A stretch of DNA of 64,000 nucleotides, taken from the NCBI GenBank assembly GCA_905221605.1, contig CAJNDS010000701.1, positions 22,885 through 86,884 on the forward strand, written 5' to 3'. The DNA is from Symbiodinium natans (lineage: Eukaryota > Sar > Dinophyceae > Suessiales > Symbiodiniaceae). A program made the position numbers and the translations under genes. Of the stretch, positions 47,059-60,959 are shown one piece after another (within the stretch, counting starts at the first letter, position 1; every line of letters begins with the position of its first letter). The notes below the pieces were generated by a model. That model made no database searches. It saw only the letters and a list, made by a program, of their open reading frames with translations, and was not told the DNA's origin.

Positions 47059-50000
47059 ACAGGAGCAATCCTGATCAAGAGTGGCTTGCAGGCGGAGGCA
47101 GCGGCCGCTGCCAGCGCCGCTACGCAGCCGAAAAGCGAAGGCGCCGAGGAATTGAAATGCTTCTCTTCAAAGGGCTTTTGCCAGCCACTAATTTATGCTG
47201 CATTTCTGCTGCATTGTGCTCATGGTTTATGTGCTCGCATTGAGTTGTATCATTGATTCTGATTCAATTCCCGGGAACAGGGGAGCTCAGGTGGAGATGA
47301 GTGAGCAGGGGGATCGAGCTGACTTTAATTCGTGCATCATGCATGCATTTCTACATGTGCAGCTTGTGCATTCTTGAATGTCTGCATGCTTGCACACACG
47401 TGCTTGCTCGGCCGCACTCCCTATTCAAGTCTTATGTGCCAGACGCAGCCACTTCGCAGCCGGCGCTGCTGAGTGCCTCGCTGATTCAGCCGCTTGGCTT
47501 GTTTTTTTCGCACGTCGAGAGAAGCGCCCTCAGTTCGTCACACCACCATGCCGCCTCCACATGCTGCGGTTGGAACCCCCGAAGCGCGCACGAAAGCCTG
47601 GACTGACCTCGTCGCCCAACTTCGGCTACGTCAATGAGTGGCAGAACATGACACAACAACTTGGGCTGGCAGCCTTTTCTCCAGGAATTTCAATACTACA
47701 TATGACTACCGTGCTGTAGCATCCGTGTCAACTTTTTGCAGCCATGGCCAGTAGTGTTAGAAATCCCGCTCCGTGCATCCCTGAACACCCCGATTCTACA
47801 AGCACCTTGCAAGCCGCCACGAAGACCTTGACCTGCTTCGGAGGGGCCCGGGGCGCCCCAGGTCTGCCGGCGCCCTGATCCGCACCCTCCGCCAGGTGCA
47901 TGGCTTCGGATGGTAATTTAGTGAGAATAGTGAAGTAGAATGTGTATGGTAAGGTGGGGATCTCTGGCGCGGACTGCTGATTTCCAAAGCTTTCTCTCAG
48001 ACAAATGCTGGGAGAACTCTCGTGAACTGGCGATGCATTTGTAAGAGTCGGAGCATCCAGAACGGCTACTAGGTTGGATTCTGGCATGCCCGACTTCCTG
48101 AAGCATACAGGCTTGTAGCTGTTCCTGCCGACCCCATTGGTGCAAGGCGTGTAAGCGCACGAGGCTGCTTTGCCTGGGGATGCCGTAAATCAGTCGCGAA
48201 CATGTCAACAAAGGTAGACATTATGCAGTATTGCCCGTGCCCTAGCGGCTGGGAGCCTAACCCAGGCCTAACCTGAATGTTCTGAACGCTGACAGTTCGG
48301 GATAGTTCGGGCTTGCGGCTTGTGTGTCGCAGGCAGCCGGCGAGGCTGCACCCCGTCAGGCTGAGGCTTGCAGCGATCCGCAGTTCACAGGCTGTGCGCT
48401 TTTGAGAGTTTCTTCAAGCATCCGTGGATCTCTTTGAAAATGCAGCAGAAGTCAAATTTGGAAAGCTGAAAGACGTTTAGTTGGAAACGAAAGGTTGCTT
48501 GACATTGCCTTAGCCTTGTTCCATAGATCCCTGCATTGGCAGAGGAGCGTGCGCCCACGCCAGAGTTGGGACGCAGCTTGGCCGCGTCAGAAGGTCCCAA
48601 GTTGAACTCAAAGCTACCTCAGACGTTTCGTTGCCCCCCAGCAGGCTTGGGCTGTGTAGGAGGACACTTAGCAATCGGCTCGTATCGCTGGAATCTGTTT
48701 GGGCCAAAGCTGAAATTACGGCACCATGAAAGTGCTGCCGAGGACAAAGTCTCGTCCCAGATATGTCCGCTGCTCCGGTGCCTGAAGCAGTTGCGGCCGA
48801 GTCGCAGGTCCTTTCCCTCGACTCAGGGTCGGGAAGGATGCGACTATGAATTAATTAGCGGAGCCTCTTGGATGTCATCGGCCAGTTGGTCCCTGTCAGA
48901 CCTGGTCAGTGTTGCACAACGGCACGCTGGCAAGCGACCCATAATCGCTTAGTCGTAGTCGTGCTACCCAGTAGGCATCTTGCACAGTGTCCTTCCGCGA
49001 TCAGGCGCGGCAGAGAAGAGTCTGGTACTCAAATGTAGGACCTGAAGAACTAGCCTCTACACGGAACTGTGGAACGTGAATCCCCAAAACACCCTATCTA
49101 GCCGAAGAACGCAAATAAGAAACTAATCCGAAAAATTGAGGAAAGTTCAAGTGCTACCAGGCTCCGGCAACCCTGCCGACAGGCGGATCAGGCGAGCCCA
49201 ACCTCCCGCCAGCCGAGGCCCCTCACCACACAGTGAGGAGTCGGAAAGAACGGGGTACACACAAGAAAGGATAGGGATCATTGGTTGGCGACCTTTCACC
49301 CCAGATATTCTGTCAATGACAGCTGGAGACATACGAAAGTGATGTGATTCGATGACAGGACTGGACGACTGCCATATTTTCGGGTTCTGTGTCGGCTGTC
49401 AGCACTTGCACTGCCTCCCGCGAAGTGTCGGACCGTCACGTATGTGCACAGCCTGTCGTACTCAATGCGCAGGTGGCTCCAGCCGCTTCTTTTCTCGCGG
49501 CGGCAAGCCAGGCACTTGCGGACTTACTGGGCCACGGTCATTGTGGTAGATGAATGAAAATTTACCTTGCACTCGCATTCTAGATAGGGCATGCCGGAGT
49601 TTGAAGTGGGACAAAGGCCTAGACTCTGTCATTTTTTGGGTTTGCAGCGAACTTGCAATGCCTGAGTGCGAAGGTCCCCCGTTAATATTCTTTTACGAAA
49701 TCTTTCTGTCAGAGAGGATTCGCGATTTTCCTCCTTCCTCAAAGGTCTTACTGTCTTACCTTTGTGCCGCCTCAGCCATCCACTTCTGCAACCTCGTCGG
49801 CCAGAACTCCTGGCTGGTCCAGGCGAGGTTCCGCTCTTCCTGTCGGGCTGTGGGCTGTGAGGAGGAGTTCGATGTTCCAAGTCTGAATGTCGCCCAGGCC
49901 CCTACATTCGCCCAATTCCGCCCAATCCCCTTCGACGCATCAGCCCTTGGAGGAAAGTCGCCCATCGGCTAGCGACGGTGGAGGAGTGCGGGACTTCTTG

Positions 50001-50775
50001 GCTGCTCAGCAACAGAGAATCTTTACAAGAGAAACTTGTGGAGCGACGTATGGAGACTCAGAACTCCAGGGCTTGCTTCCGTTGAACCGACGGTGTGCAG
50101 CTTGGCAAGGAGGATTCCACTACCCTCCACATCAGCAGCTCAAGGCAGTGAGTAGTCATTGCATGGCGTTGCTGTTGCGTACGCTTGCTTCTTGTACCTC
50201 TTCAGCTTCTCGATTTTTAAACGAAACTGACTGAGTCGAATGACACATCTTCTCAGTGACCAGATCACATCATGCACCGCCTGCTACAAGCTATGCAAGT
50301 CTTTATCCAGCTGAAGTTGTCCATGGTTTGGGTATGCCCCAGTGCTTGGAAGGACCGTCTAGAATTGCTTGTCCCCTTGGGCTTTACTATCTCGTGCAGA
50401 AGCAGACATGCAGCAACTGCATGAACTCCAATGTCCGGACTTTCTTCGCAAGCCCCTACCGGCACAACAGATCTCGGCCTGTCGATCGGCACTCTGCAGC
50501 AGGCAGAACTACATACATGCTTGATGCTCAGGGGCATGGATGCGCTAGGGAACGGGGGTAAGATGTGGCAAGTCGCAGCCGTCAGGTATGCCAAGGAAGG
50601 GACAATTCCGAAACTGAAGCCCAGGACCCAAGAACGGCTCACCAGAAATGGCACTCTGCAGCTCTCCAAAACTTGCACATTTCGTTTGACAGAGACGTGT
50701 CCCTGCGTCTTGCACCCGCTTGCACATTGCACAAAGTCGATCCTTGGACCTGCTCCGTGCTGTCGAGAGTGTGAC

Positions 50776-50780
<5 letters not shown>

Positions 50781-50808
<28 letters not shown>

Positions 50809-50812
50809 CAGC
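50781..50812. repeat. (GA)n microsatellite
   Basis: Roughly fourteen GA steps with one interruption. Confidence 0.95.
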
Positions 50813-50954
50813 GAGAGATGTTGACCCACCTTGAAAAGCGTCGATCCGTCCTGGCTTGTCCCCTCTTACAACCTGATGACGTGATGCTCAGCATCTCACC
50901 CACTGCGCCGCGACCGAAGCACACTTCGGTGCGTCCCCCTCCGGGCTATGCTGC

Positions 50955-51043
50955 AGAGAGAGAGAGAGAGAGAGAGAAAAGGACGACAGAGACAGAGGAT
51001 AGAGAAAGAGAGAGAAAGAAATTCAGAGAGAGAGAGAGAGATA
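50955..51043. repeat. (GA)n / GAAA purine tract
   Basis: Two GA runs (about 50955-50977 and 51023-51041) linked by GA/GAAA-rich sequence. Confidence 0.9.
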
Positions 51044-51424
51044 AGCGGGCGGTCCTCCCCAACACGGCGGGGGGTCAGGTGCGCAGAAAGACAGAAAGAA
51101 AGAGAGATAAGGACCATCTCGTAAGGGGAAAGCACGTGGACCCCAGCCTGGAAGTTGTGGGTGACCTAGCGAGAATGGGGGGCTACGGGGTCTTCCAAGC
51201 AGAACGGGGGAAGTTTCACGCGGCTGGCCAAACCTCGGGGGTACAAGCTACCTGCACTTAGCCAAGGAGCGGGCGTTCCTGTGCTCCGGATGTTATTTCT
51301 TTCTCATATTGTTCCTTTTCTTCTTCTGCATAGGGGTGCCCCCCCGCGCTCTAGGCGCGCCCGAGGGTGAGTTAGGTCCGGTGATACCACAACGATTGCT
51401 CCTTACTCGGTTGGGCGGGTTGCC

Positions 51425-51562
51425 CCGAGAAAAAAGAACGAAAGACAAAGAAATGAAGATACAAAAAGAGGAGAAGAGTAGAAAACAAAGAAAAGAAAGC
51501 AGGAAGCTACTTGAAAACAAAAGAAAACACAAAGAAAAACAAAGACAAGAAAGAACAACATG
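51425..51562. repeat. A/G-rich polypurine tract
   Basis: Nearly pure purine on the + strand (aaaaaagaacgaaagacaaag...), similar in style to 42.66-42.86 kb. Lys/Glu-rich frames over it are compositional. Confidence 0.85.
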
Positions 51563-53876
51563 TGCCGCATGCAGCCTTAGCATCGGCGAGAAGTAGCGAC
51601 AGTAAGAACAATTCCATATCTGCCCCAGCTACAGTACCAGCACTGTACTGGTAGTACGTAAGCATTGCCGCTACTTCACCCGTCGTCCTCAGGGCCGCGG
51701 CCTCGGCCGCGGCAGCCCGAGCCTCGCGGGGCTTCCGAGCAGGGCGCCACGCCTGGGAGGTCAAGGCACGAGATTTTGGGGACCCCCTGACGAAACCTCA
51801 CATAACACAACTCACTTCTAAGCTCACTTCTGATTTTTTGTCTCCTGGACTCGCTGCAGACCATCGTATGGACCCAGCTCGCTAGGACGGTGAAGGATAC
51901 AGGCCGCTGGCATGCAGACATGATTCCCTCAGCTGACATATTGGCAGGTTCTGCTTTGCTCAGACTGGTGCTGGCCCTATCTGTGCCAAACATGGTTGGT
52001 TGCTGTAAAACTGTGCCCCCCTTGCAAGCCCCATTGTGCTGTAGCATGGTCGCATGAAGTGCAGACACATCGTGGGAGATCCCGCGCGTACAGTCCAAAT
52101 CCATAGCACGCCGGTTCAAACGCCACAACTCTGAGATGCATTTTGTTCTGTCTTATGTGCCACGGACCCTGACACAGGAAGGCTACAACAGGCCAGAGTG
52201 GAGAGACTGTTTGGGCGCCACCAGCTACTGCAGGTCTTACATCGGCTTTGTTTCTGATGACCAGCACTCAGTCCGTGTAGGCAAGTGAGCCTGCCAAGCT
52301 TTCCAGATAGGGCCGGTATGGGCTCCAAAATCACAGGGCACCACAGGATGCCACGGTAATTGCCGAATTGCTCTGAGAATGTGACACATGAAACCAAGAC
52401 ACCATTCGGCAAGCAGTCTCGCTGCGATCAAGGAGTGGTGCTCCCTCACGGTTCCCATAGGCCGTGCCGAGCACTCATGGGGCCTTGCCTCCGGCGGGGA
52501 CGAGCACTCAGAGCTCAGGGTACAGCTTGTGGGCAAGCGTTCCGCCCTTGTGTGATTCTCTCCTGCCAGCCGCACATGGGGCATTTGTAGCGACATTTGG
52601 AGACAAACGAGTCGCAAATGAGATCGGTCAGTATCCTTTGCAGCCTGTACCTTCGGCCCAATGGTACTTGTCGAAGTTCCAGAAGAAGCGCGCTTGCTTC
52701 AAGGCCCTCTTTGCCGGTGGCCGGGAGGTGGGGCGAATTGAGGCTCAGCTCTATATCGGCAACTGTGGCAATTGTTGTCATTATAGCTGGCGTGCAGCAG
52801 TCTCCTTTTCACGCCCTTTTGTCCGAAGCATTCCGAAACAAACGCAAGCAAGATGCCTTTCACACAGCCAAGCGCGGCTCGTACCACTTACCAACGCGTC
52901 TCATGCCTTTGGCAGATTGCAATTTGAAGCACAATCAGCGCTGTTAGTCAGAACTATCGGCATCATCAGCGAAGCTTTGCAAAGCTGCTGTGTTTCAAAC
53001 GTAGGGCATGCGTTGTTGTGCTTCATGTCGTGCAGGGTTATGGGCTGCAGAGCTGCTTGAGATGGGCTTTCGCCCCAGATTGCAATTCCAGATCAGAGCT
53101 TTGTCACCCACGTAACCCTGTTGAAGGCAGTTGTGAGATGCTTTGGGGGGATGATGCTGCCATGCTGTGCATAACAGAGGAAACAAAGCCCTAAGCCGAC
53201 TTCGCGAGGTTGTTGACATGGATACTCGGACTGCGTCGGCCAGGGGCACAGGCGAATCAGAAGTCGAACATTAAGAACATCTTGCAAACATGGAAGGCTG
53301 AGGACTCGACTTTCGAGTCATGACTCAGGGAAAGGGACAGTGATTGAAGGGCCCCACGGGAAGGCAGAGCATAATTGTGCAACAAGCGCTGCAAAATCTT
53401 CATCCGATGCATGGTGCTGCCCTTTGCCCTGGTGACGGGAAACGTGAGTAATGGTGTTATTAGTATGAGCAACACGTCCTTGTTGCCGAAGCGAAGCGGA
53501 TGGGACCACAGCCCAGAACCGGAACTCGCTACCTCCTGAGGTCGCCGTCGATGGCCGTGACTTTGTCGAGGCCTGTGTCCGGGAAAAGGGTCCTCTCAGA
53601 AGGGCCTGGGCCAGCAACCGAAAACCCAGAGAAAGCAGCTTTGAAAGGCAAATCACCTGCAATGCCGAGGTGTACTGGTGGCTTAAAGGTGTAACGTTCC
53701 AGGTGTAACGTTCCTTTGCGATGCTGCATGTGAAGCAAAGTTCTTTGCTGTGCGATGCCCTCTTCCGGTTCCTGGTTGGCGGTTAGCTGTTGCATGATTG
53801 TCCGCCCACATCGATATAAGAAATGCCTGCTCGGAAACTGATGTGTGCGAACAGTTCTTGCCTGCAGAGAGGGGGA

Positions 53877-53976
53877 NNNNNNNNNNNNNNNNNNNNNNNN
53901 NNNNNNNNNNNNNNNNNNNNNNNNNNNNNNNNNNNNNNNNNNNNNNNNNNNNNNNNNNNNNNNNNNNNNNNNNNNN
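53877..53976. other. assembly gap (100 N)
   Basis: Exactly 100 undetermined bases, the usual placeholder for a scaffold join of unknown length. It sits directly before a CA microsatellite. Confidence 0.99.
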
Positions 53977-55050
<1,074 letters not shown>

Positions 55051-55398
55051 AGCTGCGCCGCACCACATCATCACGCACCATCATGCCGAGCTCACTTACA
55101 TGCCAAGCAAGCCGAAATACACACCGCCCGACGCACCACCACTCGTCACAGGAGGGCAACCCAAGAAACAAACACTCGTGGAGCCTCGTGGGTTATCCGG
55201 TCGCTTAACTTGCTGCTATGTTTTCAACCGTATGTAGAATCCACATCACATACAAAGTTAGTGCGAACTAGATCTTTTGTGCGCTTGTTTTATTGTTGTA
55301 TTTCTTGCTTTGTTCTCTTGCACGAGCAAGCAAATTCGCTGTCTCGTATGGAGCAGTGAAGGTGACAAGAGTCCATGATTCCTGTTCGTGCTTCCCAG
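55051..55398. other. 3' end of the leuB-like intron 11
   Basis: Unique sequence between the microsatellite and the acceptor (cttcccag, ending 55398). No coding motif seen. Confidence 0.6.
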
Positions 55399-56368
55399 GT
55401 ACATAGACAACGCGTGCATGCAGGTTATCCAGAAGCCATCTTTTTTCGACGTAGTTGCGACGGGGACCGTAAAGTCATGTTGTGGGATTGCCTGCAGTTG
55501 CGCCAATATTCGTGCGACCGTTCTGAGCTGACGTGGCAGAGCCGTGCACAGCAGGAACATGTTTGGCGACATCCTGTCCGATGCAGCAAGTGTGCTTCCG
55601 GGTTCACTTGGGCTCATGCCACTCAGAGAACGAGTATGCTGCAGTATGCCTGAAGAGCTTGCGCCTGCATCTGCAGCAGCTTTCCATCAGTTGAGTCAAC
55701 CGAGGCCTTCAGCATCTTTGGGCGATGGGCTGCACATGTACGAGCCAAGCGGAGGCAGCGCTCCAGACATAGCAGGCCAGAGATCAGCCAAAGAAACAAC
55801 CTTAACGCGCTGCATCATGCTCTGCTTTGAAAAAGCTTTTGGCGAAGCCGACTGCTGGAAGGCAAAGGGGTAGCGAATCCCATCGCACAAATTTTGAGCG
55901 GTGCCATGATGCTGAGGCTCATTTGCATCATTTGTCGCATGCAGTCATGCGATGCAGCAGGAGCTCTGGGCGAGAGCTTCCGACCAAAGACCCTGTAAGT
56001 TGAGTCCATACACTCCCACATGCAACCAGTTGCCACTAACCGGGCTCTGTCAGCGTGGAGGTATTCCTTCCAATTGGAGGCGGAGGCAGCCACAATTGAG
56101 GCCGCCTGCGAAGAAGTTTTGAAGCCTGGACGCTGAGGGGACGTGAGGAGAAGGGCGTAGAGGCGTTAAGTGTTTCGTGTGCACGTGCGTGCACCAGCTT
56201 GCTCGGCTCACCCGGCCCAGGTCAGGGAGACTGACAGGAGATCTTCTGGAAGAATCAAAGCGCGGGACCGCTGTGTCGACCAGCGCAGTAGGCCAGGCAG
56301 TGCAAGTCGAGTGCGTTGTGCCACATCGCTTCTATTCAGAAAAGCGACGATTGAACAGCAAAGGGTGA
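55399..56368 (+). CDS. leuB: 3-isopropylmalate dehydrogenase, 3' exon block (6 exons)
   Basis: Continues the gene whose 5' block ends at 5780. Exon 55399-55464 begins with the G that completes Met and reads [13 protein letters not shown] and FFDVVATG. 55555-55617 reads [16 protein letters not shown] (the metal-binding Asp pair of the GDILSD motif). 55705-55775 reads PSASLGDG and GGSAPDIAG. 55862-55909 reads [17 protein letters not shown] (NAD-binding loop). 56061-~56110 reads [20 protein letters not shown]. 56226-56368 reads TGDLLEES and [10 protein letters not shown] and runs to a stop. All joins keep phase. Donors are GA (55465), GC (55618), GC (55776), GC (55910) and probably GC near 56110; acceptors are AG|G throughout. 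The last exon may end earlier at an unrecognised donor, because residues after VGQAVQVE do not resemble the family. Together the two blocks give an essentially full-length enzyme. Confidence 0.92.
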
Positions 56369-57774
56369 AGCGAGAAAAGGGGGGGGCGATGGGCGGGCTT
56401 AAGGGCGAATGGGGCGAGCGAGATCATGTCGGCACGGGTGGTCGATGGGCAGGGCAGGGTGGACGCATGGATGGGTGGCCGATGTGTGGCCGAAGGTGGT
56501 GAAGGCAACGGGAGGTGGTCGAGACTGGTGATGTACATCTTCGTGGTTGGCTGTGGCGGGTGACGAAGGGCATCTGGGAGGCTGGTGAGTTCGGGTGTCG
56601 AGTAATGCCTTCGAGAGTAACATGTACCAAGCAGCGGGCATTCTATACAGAAAAGTAAGACAGTCTGTGGGACTGTGGGATGATCTCGATATCTGTTTTT
56701 TTTTTGCGGGCTACCTTTCAATGTGTCATTGCATTTGGTTTGCTTGGGTTTGCGGGTTTCGCGGCGCTTGACCTCAATTTGTAGCGGGAGCCGGCGAGAG
56801 CTGTGACTGCCTTGCTCCCTGTGCCAGGTGATGCGGTGGTAGCTGCTCTCAAAGGGCCCTGAAGGCCTGCCCTGGCCTGCCTTGGCCTGCCTTGGCCGCC
56901 GGTGCGCTCTTTGTTTTTGCTGGAGTTTGCCACTCACCGTGAAACGGGATGGTGTTCATTCCGAAGGCTGACAAGAGCCTTTTTCCTCATTTCTTGCACG
57001 GCCGGTGCACATAGCATTTGTGCCAGCGGGAAAGCACAAAGGAAGCTCAGCAAGCGCCAGGGGGCCCATGCAGAGTGAAGGGGTCGCCGGGTTGCCATGG
57101 CGCCTGCAGTCTGACAGCTTTTGTCACGAACGTCATATGCCCCAAATGCACGATAGCCACACCTGCGAATACCGAAGTCTGAGAAGAGAGCCTTGAGTGC
57201 TGAAGCTTCAAGCCAAGTTTCAAAGACATAAACGTGGACCGCATGAGGCCCACTCCTGATCCCGTAAGGCACATTCGAACGCTTCAGCTGCACGATGCGG
57301 CACATGTTCTCATCAATGAGGTGCTTTGCTGGTTTGTTGTGCTTGCTGAAATGAAAGCCACCCCCGTACGAACTTCTGTTGGCTCAATTGTCAAGCGGAA
57401 ACCGTACCGCGACATTTCATGCGACATCAGCTCAGCAGTGAGCATTGTCAGCATGCCCGCTAGGTGCAGCAACGGTAAATTTCAGTGTAGCACTGTACGT
57501 GAAGGCAGAACCTAGACCGGAAGTCAGAGAAGACAGCAGCCCCAGCGCCTGTCGATGCAAGTACTGCACAGCAGTTGCAGGCACACGAATGGTTAACGGC
57601 TGGAATTCAGTGGAGATGTGTGGAGTGTCACTCCCTTCCGTCACCTTGCACGAGCGCTTCAGGGTTTTGTACCTTTCAAGCTGCTTGCTGAGATTGAGTT
57701 GCTCACGGCCGCTGCTCCTCTTAAAAATTGACCATTATATACTACTGCTACCTACTGTTACCACCATAGGTTTT
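56369..57774. other. no recognisable gene
   Basis: No family motif. G-rich stretch near 56378-56500 and a T9 run at about 56697. Frames at 57.45-57.72 kb are open on both strands but unassigned. Confidence 0.35.
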
Positions 57775-57926
57775 ATTGCTGCTGCTCCTCCTGCTGCTGC
57801 TGCTGCTGCTGCTGCTCCTGCTGCTGCTCCTGCTGCTGCTCCTGCTCCTGCTGCTGTTGCTGCTGCGGCTCCTGCTGCTGCTCCTGCTGCTGCTCCTGCT
57901 CCTGCTCCTGCTCCTGCTGCTGCTGC

Positions 57927-57959
<33 letters not shown>

Positions 57960-58035
57960 TGCTGCTGCTCCTGCTGCTGCTCTCGCTGCTTCTGCTCTCG
58001 CTGCTGCTCTCACTGCCACTGCTGCGTCTGCTGCT
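57775..58035. repeat. (CTG/CTC)n trinucleotide tract
   Basis: About 85 triplets, mostly CTG with interspersed CTC, CGG and TCT. Frames read poly-Leu, poly-Ala/Pro or (on -) Ser/Arg and Ala/Gly. The long + frame 57445-58512 that includes it is not supported as a protein on this basis. Confidence 0.95.
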
Positions 58036-60555
58036 GCTCCGAAACCCCTGAAACACAAAACTGGCTCACGCTTAGACAGGTCAACAAGCTCGATCGCTTC
58101 TAGGTTATTAGGCCTGCAGGCAAACTTCAGTCCGAAACAATCCTCTGTTCGTTCCTGCTGTACTTCTCATGCTGTATCTGCCGCAGCTTCAGCCGTGACA
58201 GGCGTGCAGCGGATGCCAGCTTTGCCGGCCTTATGCTCAAATCAAGTGCAATGGAATTGGGCAAATCGGAACAGGATGGGAAAGCTTATGATCAAAGCTT
58301 TTCGAGCCCAGGTGCTGTGTCGAGAGGTTCTTGCTGAGACCCTTCGTGATTCGGTAGTTCCACGAGATGCCGTGCAGGTTAGGGCGGCCAAAGAGCAAAA
58401 CACTCAAGTGTGCGACTTCACGCCTCACCGATCCCGAAACAGTTGCTTGGCGAGTGTGTCATGCTGTTGCTGGAATTCGCTAGGCAGATGTGTTGGAATC
58501 ATTCCACTTTGACGGCTTCCTGACCTTGGCGGCGATGCGCGCCTTGATGGCGGGCCGTGGCACATGAACATACGTGAACACTTTGGTGGAGAGCACTCCG
58601 CATTGCTGGAAAAGCATTTGCATGCCGCTTGCAGATGCTGTTCTTCCTCCTCGCAGTGATCACGATGGCGCTGTGGAGGATTTTGGAAGTGGGAGAAACT
58701 GCGCGACCCCAAGAGACTTCCGTGCCATTCTGTTGCACTATGTGCAAGTGGGGCTTGACAACATGTAACGCAGGTGGAATCAGCATGTTCCAGAACCAAA
58801 TCGGGAGGCATTAGCAGCAGATGCAGTACATACACAAGCATGGCATCATGCCTTCAGAGGATTGACTGGTGAAAAATGTCATGCTATAGGTTGTTTGCAA
58901 GACTCAGAAGCACATTCGTTTTTTTGGGCCCTTCCAAAAAGCACTGCACAAGAATCACATATCGCGGCGGTGGGCGCTACGAGGCTGCTGTAACTGATTC
59001 GAAGATCGAGCCATTGTCGAGTACCGAATCGAGTTGAGTCCATGGAGGTGGAGGCTCATGAGCCACTCCATGGCTCTTCGTTTCATCGGCACGGGCAAAG
59101 ATACCTTCGAGGGGAATGCCATCAAAGCGTCGCAAAGACATCAAAAGGGCATGGGAACCTGAGCAAAAACGGATTTCGCATTTCTTGCACCAAGTCGCAT
59201 CGCGAAATCCACCTAGAACCTGACGAAGGTTGGCCATGTGCTGGTACCCCTGCCCCTGAGTCGCACAGAACTGGCCGCCTCTAAACACCTTCAGAACAGC
59301 TCCAAGTAACACGCGGAAAGGCTAGACCATGCGCGACCCAGGACCCGGAGCCCGATGACACCTGCCAGAAGTCGGAGTGACTTAGTTTCAGGGTAGTTGA
59401 GTCCGCCGAAGTAGCCGGGGTCGAAAAGCTTGAGGTTTCAACAGCAAGCGACGATTGCGATTGACAAGCTGCTCACAGAGGAAAGGGCTGCGGAAGACCT
59501 TCCCGAAATCTCTCTTCAAGGTACAGTGCAGTAAGCGTAGTACGCAGGGCATGAGGAGCACTTGGTGGAGCTTGGGGCTGAATTTGGCAAAGGTTTGCCG
59601 ACGGACTTTCCGGGCATCTGTCCGCCTTACATGAAAGCGACGCAAGGACCAGTGCAAGTTCAGTTGCACTGTGTTTAAATGACTTTGTGCGTTGTACTCA
59701 GTGATATTGAAGCCACTGTTCTGAATGGGTGTGAACAGGAGCCCGCTTGTCTATGGCGCTGCCCATCACAGAGCGCGGTTGCGACATCTTCGGACTGGGG
59801 GCCTCTCTTGCTCTGAGGTCCTCGCACCTCGCAGCTGTGCCGGCTGTACCTGTAGCTGCCGTAGCTGCCATGGCTGTGCCAGTAGCATCATCTGCTTCCT
59901 CTTCGAATTGTCAGGGGTCCGCCAACTCGCCTGCTCTCAGCAAACCTGCGCCTCGAAGGCGTGTAGTGTTTGTGTTCGGTTTTCGCGAATATGGCACTGC
60001 AGCCTTACATCAATTTGCTGTCGCTACTCCAGGTAGGGCCTTGACAGAAGCTTCGTCAGCTCTTTTGAATTTATTGACCTCACCCCATGTACGTTTGGCT
60101 ACTCGTGTGTCTTAGGATACTGCTCATGAAGGTGGCAAGCCCTAGGCAACAATGACTGAAGTGTAACCGAAACAGAAGGTGTCAGCGTCCTGCTTTGTGC
60201 TGTGTGTGCGAGGACCGACTCGTGTGTTGGAACTGCGAGAGCAGGAGCGCGAAGTGTCACTTTTGTTTTCATGGCAGGTTCATGGTGGTACTTGTAGTAA
60301 CATTGTAGTATCTCGTAGTACGGTTCCTCCAGGAGCCTGGATGCTGCGAAGGAGCAGCTGAAGGCCCATGCGCAGTCCGGCATGTCGCATGCAGTGGGCT
60401 TGCGCTGACCTCCTGACTGGAAAGCAGGCCGCGTTCTTCTGGCAATCACGTCGGACATGGTGCTCTGGAAGGGGCCAAGTCGAGAAGGATCCATCGATCC
60501 TTAGGTGATTCACGTGATTCAAAACTTCAGCCGACATTCGTGCTGAATGAAGGAG
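58036..60555. other. no recognised gene; possible exons
   Basis: About 58270-58383 is open between plausible splice signals (ends ccgtgcag|gt), but unassigned. The frame at 58629 begins MQMLFFLLAVITMALW, a signal-peptide-like start followed by Cys-containing sequence; this may be chance. No family motif found. Confidence 0.35.
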
Positions 60556-60556
60556 A

Positions 60557-60958
60557 GTGCCTGGGAATGTTGAAGAGCAGCCCGCTTGGAGGCAGACACG
60601 GCTTGGACTGGGCCGAATGGGACGTTTTGGGACGTTTAGCAGTTTAGCACTTGATGGGCTGTTGGATGCAGGGGGCTTCCTGCTGCAGCGCAAGGGCTAC
60701 CAGTCGGAGATGGCCTCAATTTTGCGACACCTCTGCGAAGGGAAGGTGCAGGCCGAAGGCACGTATCCACAGACCATCACAGACCTGGAGTTCCGAGGCG
60801 CTTCTCGAATAGTAGCTTTTTCACAGATCCAAGAAAGTCTCCAAGGACCTGCTGGTGGCGACATCTGGCTCGGGGCGCATCGAGCTGGGCCTGCTGCCCT
60901 CTGGCCGTCTTGTGGCTTCTGCTGCTGTGGGTGCCTTGACTTTGAGCGTCTTGAATAA
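60557..60958 (+). CDS. exon-like sequence, unknown protein
   Basis: Two adjoining frames look coding. 60600-60810 reads LALDGLLDAGGFLLQRKGYQ, then ILRHLCEGKVQAEGTYPQTI. After a cacag acceptor at about 60826, the next frame reads SKKVSKDLLVATSGSGRIEL and LLPSGRLVASAAVGALTL to about 60945. Their biased composition (few rare residues, regular hydrophobic spacing) suggests real exons in different phases separated by a short intron. I do not recognise the family. Confidence 0.3.
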   Translation: MPGNVEEQPAWRQTRLGLGRMGRFGTFSSLALDGLLDAGGFLLQRKGYQSEMASILRHLCEGKVQAEGTYPQTITDLEFRGASRIVAFSQIQESLQGPAGGDIWLGAHRAGPAALWPSCGFCCCGCLDFERLE

Positions 60959-60959
60959 T

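Larger units (their letters stand above)
47160..53876. other. no recognised gene
   Basis: No family motif identified. The most protein-like frames are 52464-52850 (two overlapping + frames, one with a short hydrophobic stretch ATVAIVVIIAGV) and 49550-49972, but they cannot be assigned. Purine repeats are listed separately. Confidence 0.35.

Noticed and set aside
52464-53060. 198-residue + ORF
   Set aside because: Open but with no family motif, overlapped by equally open + and - frames; left as unassigned sequence.
57445-58512. 355-residue + ORF with Ala/Pro-rich centre
   Set aside because: The centre is a CTG/CTC triplet tract open on both strands, and the flanks match no family; kept only as a repeat.
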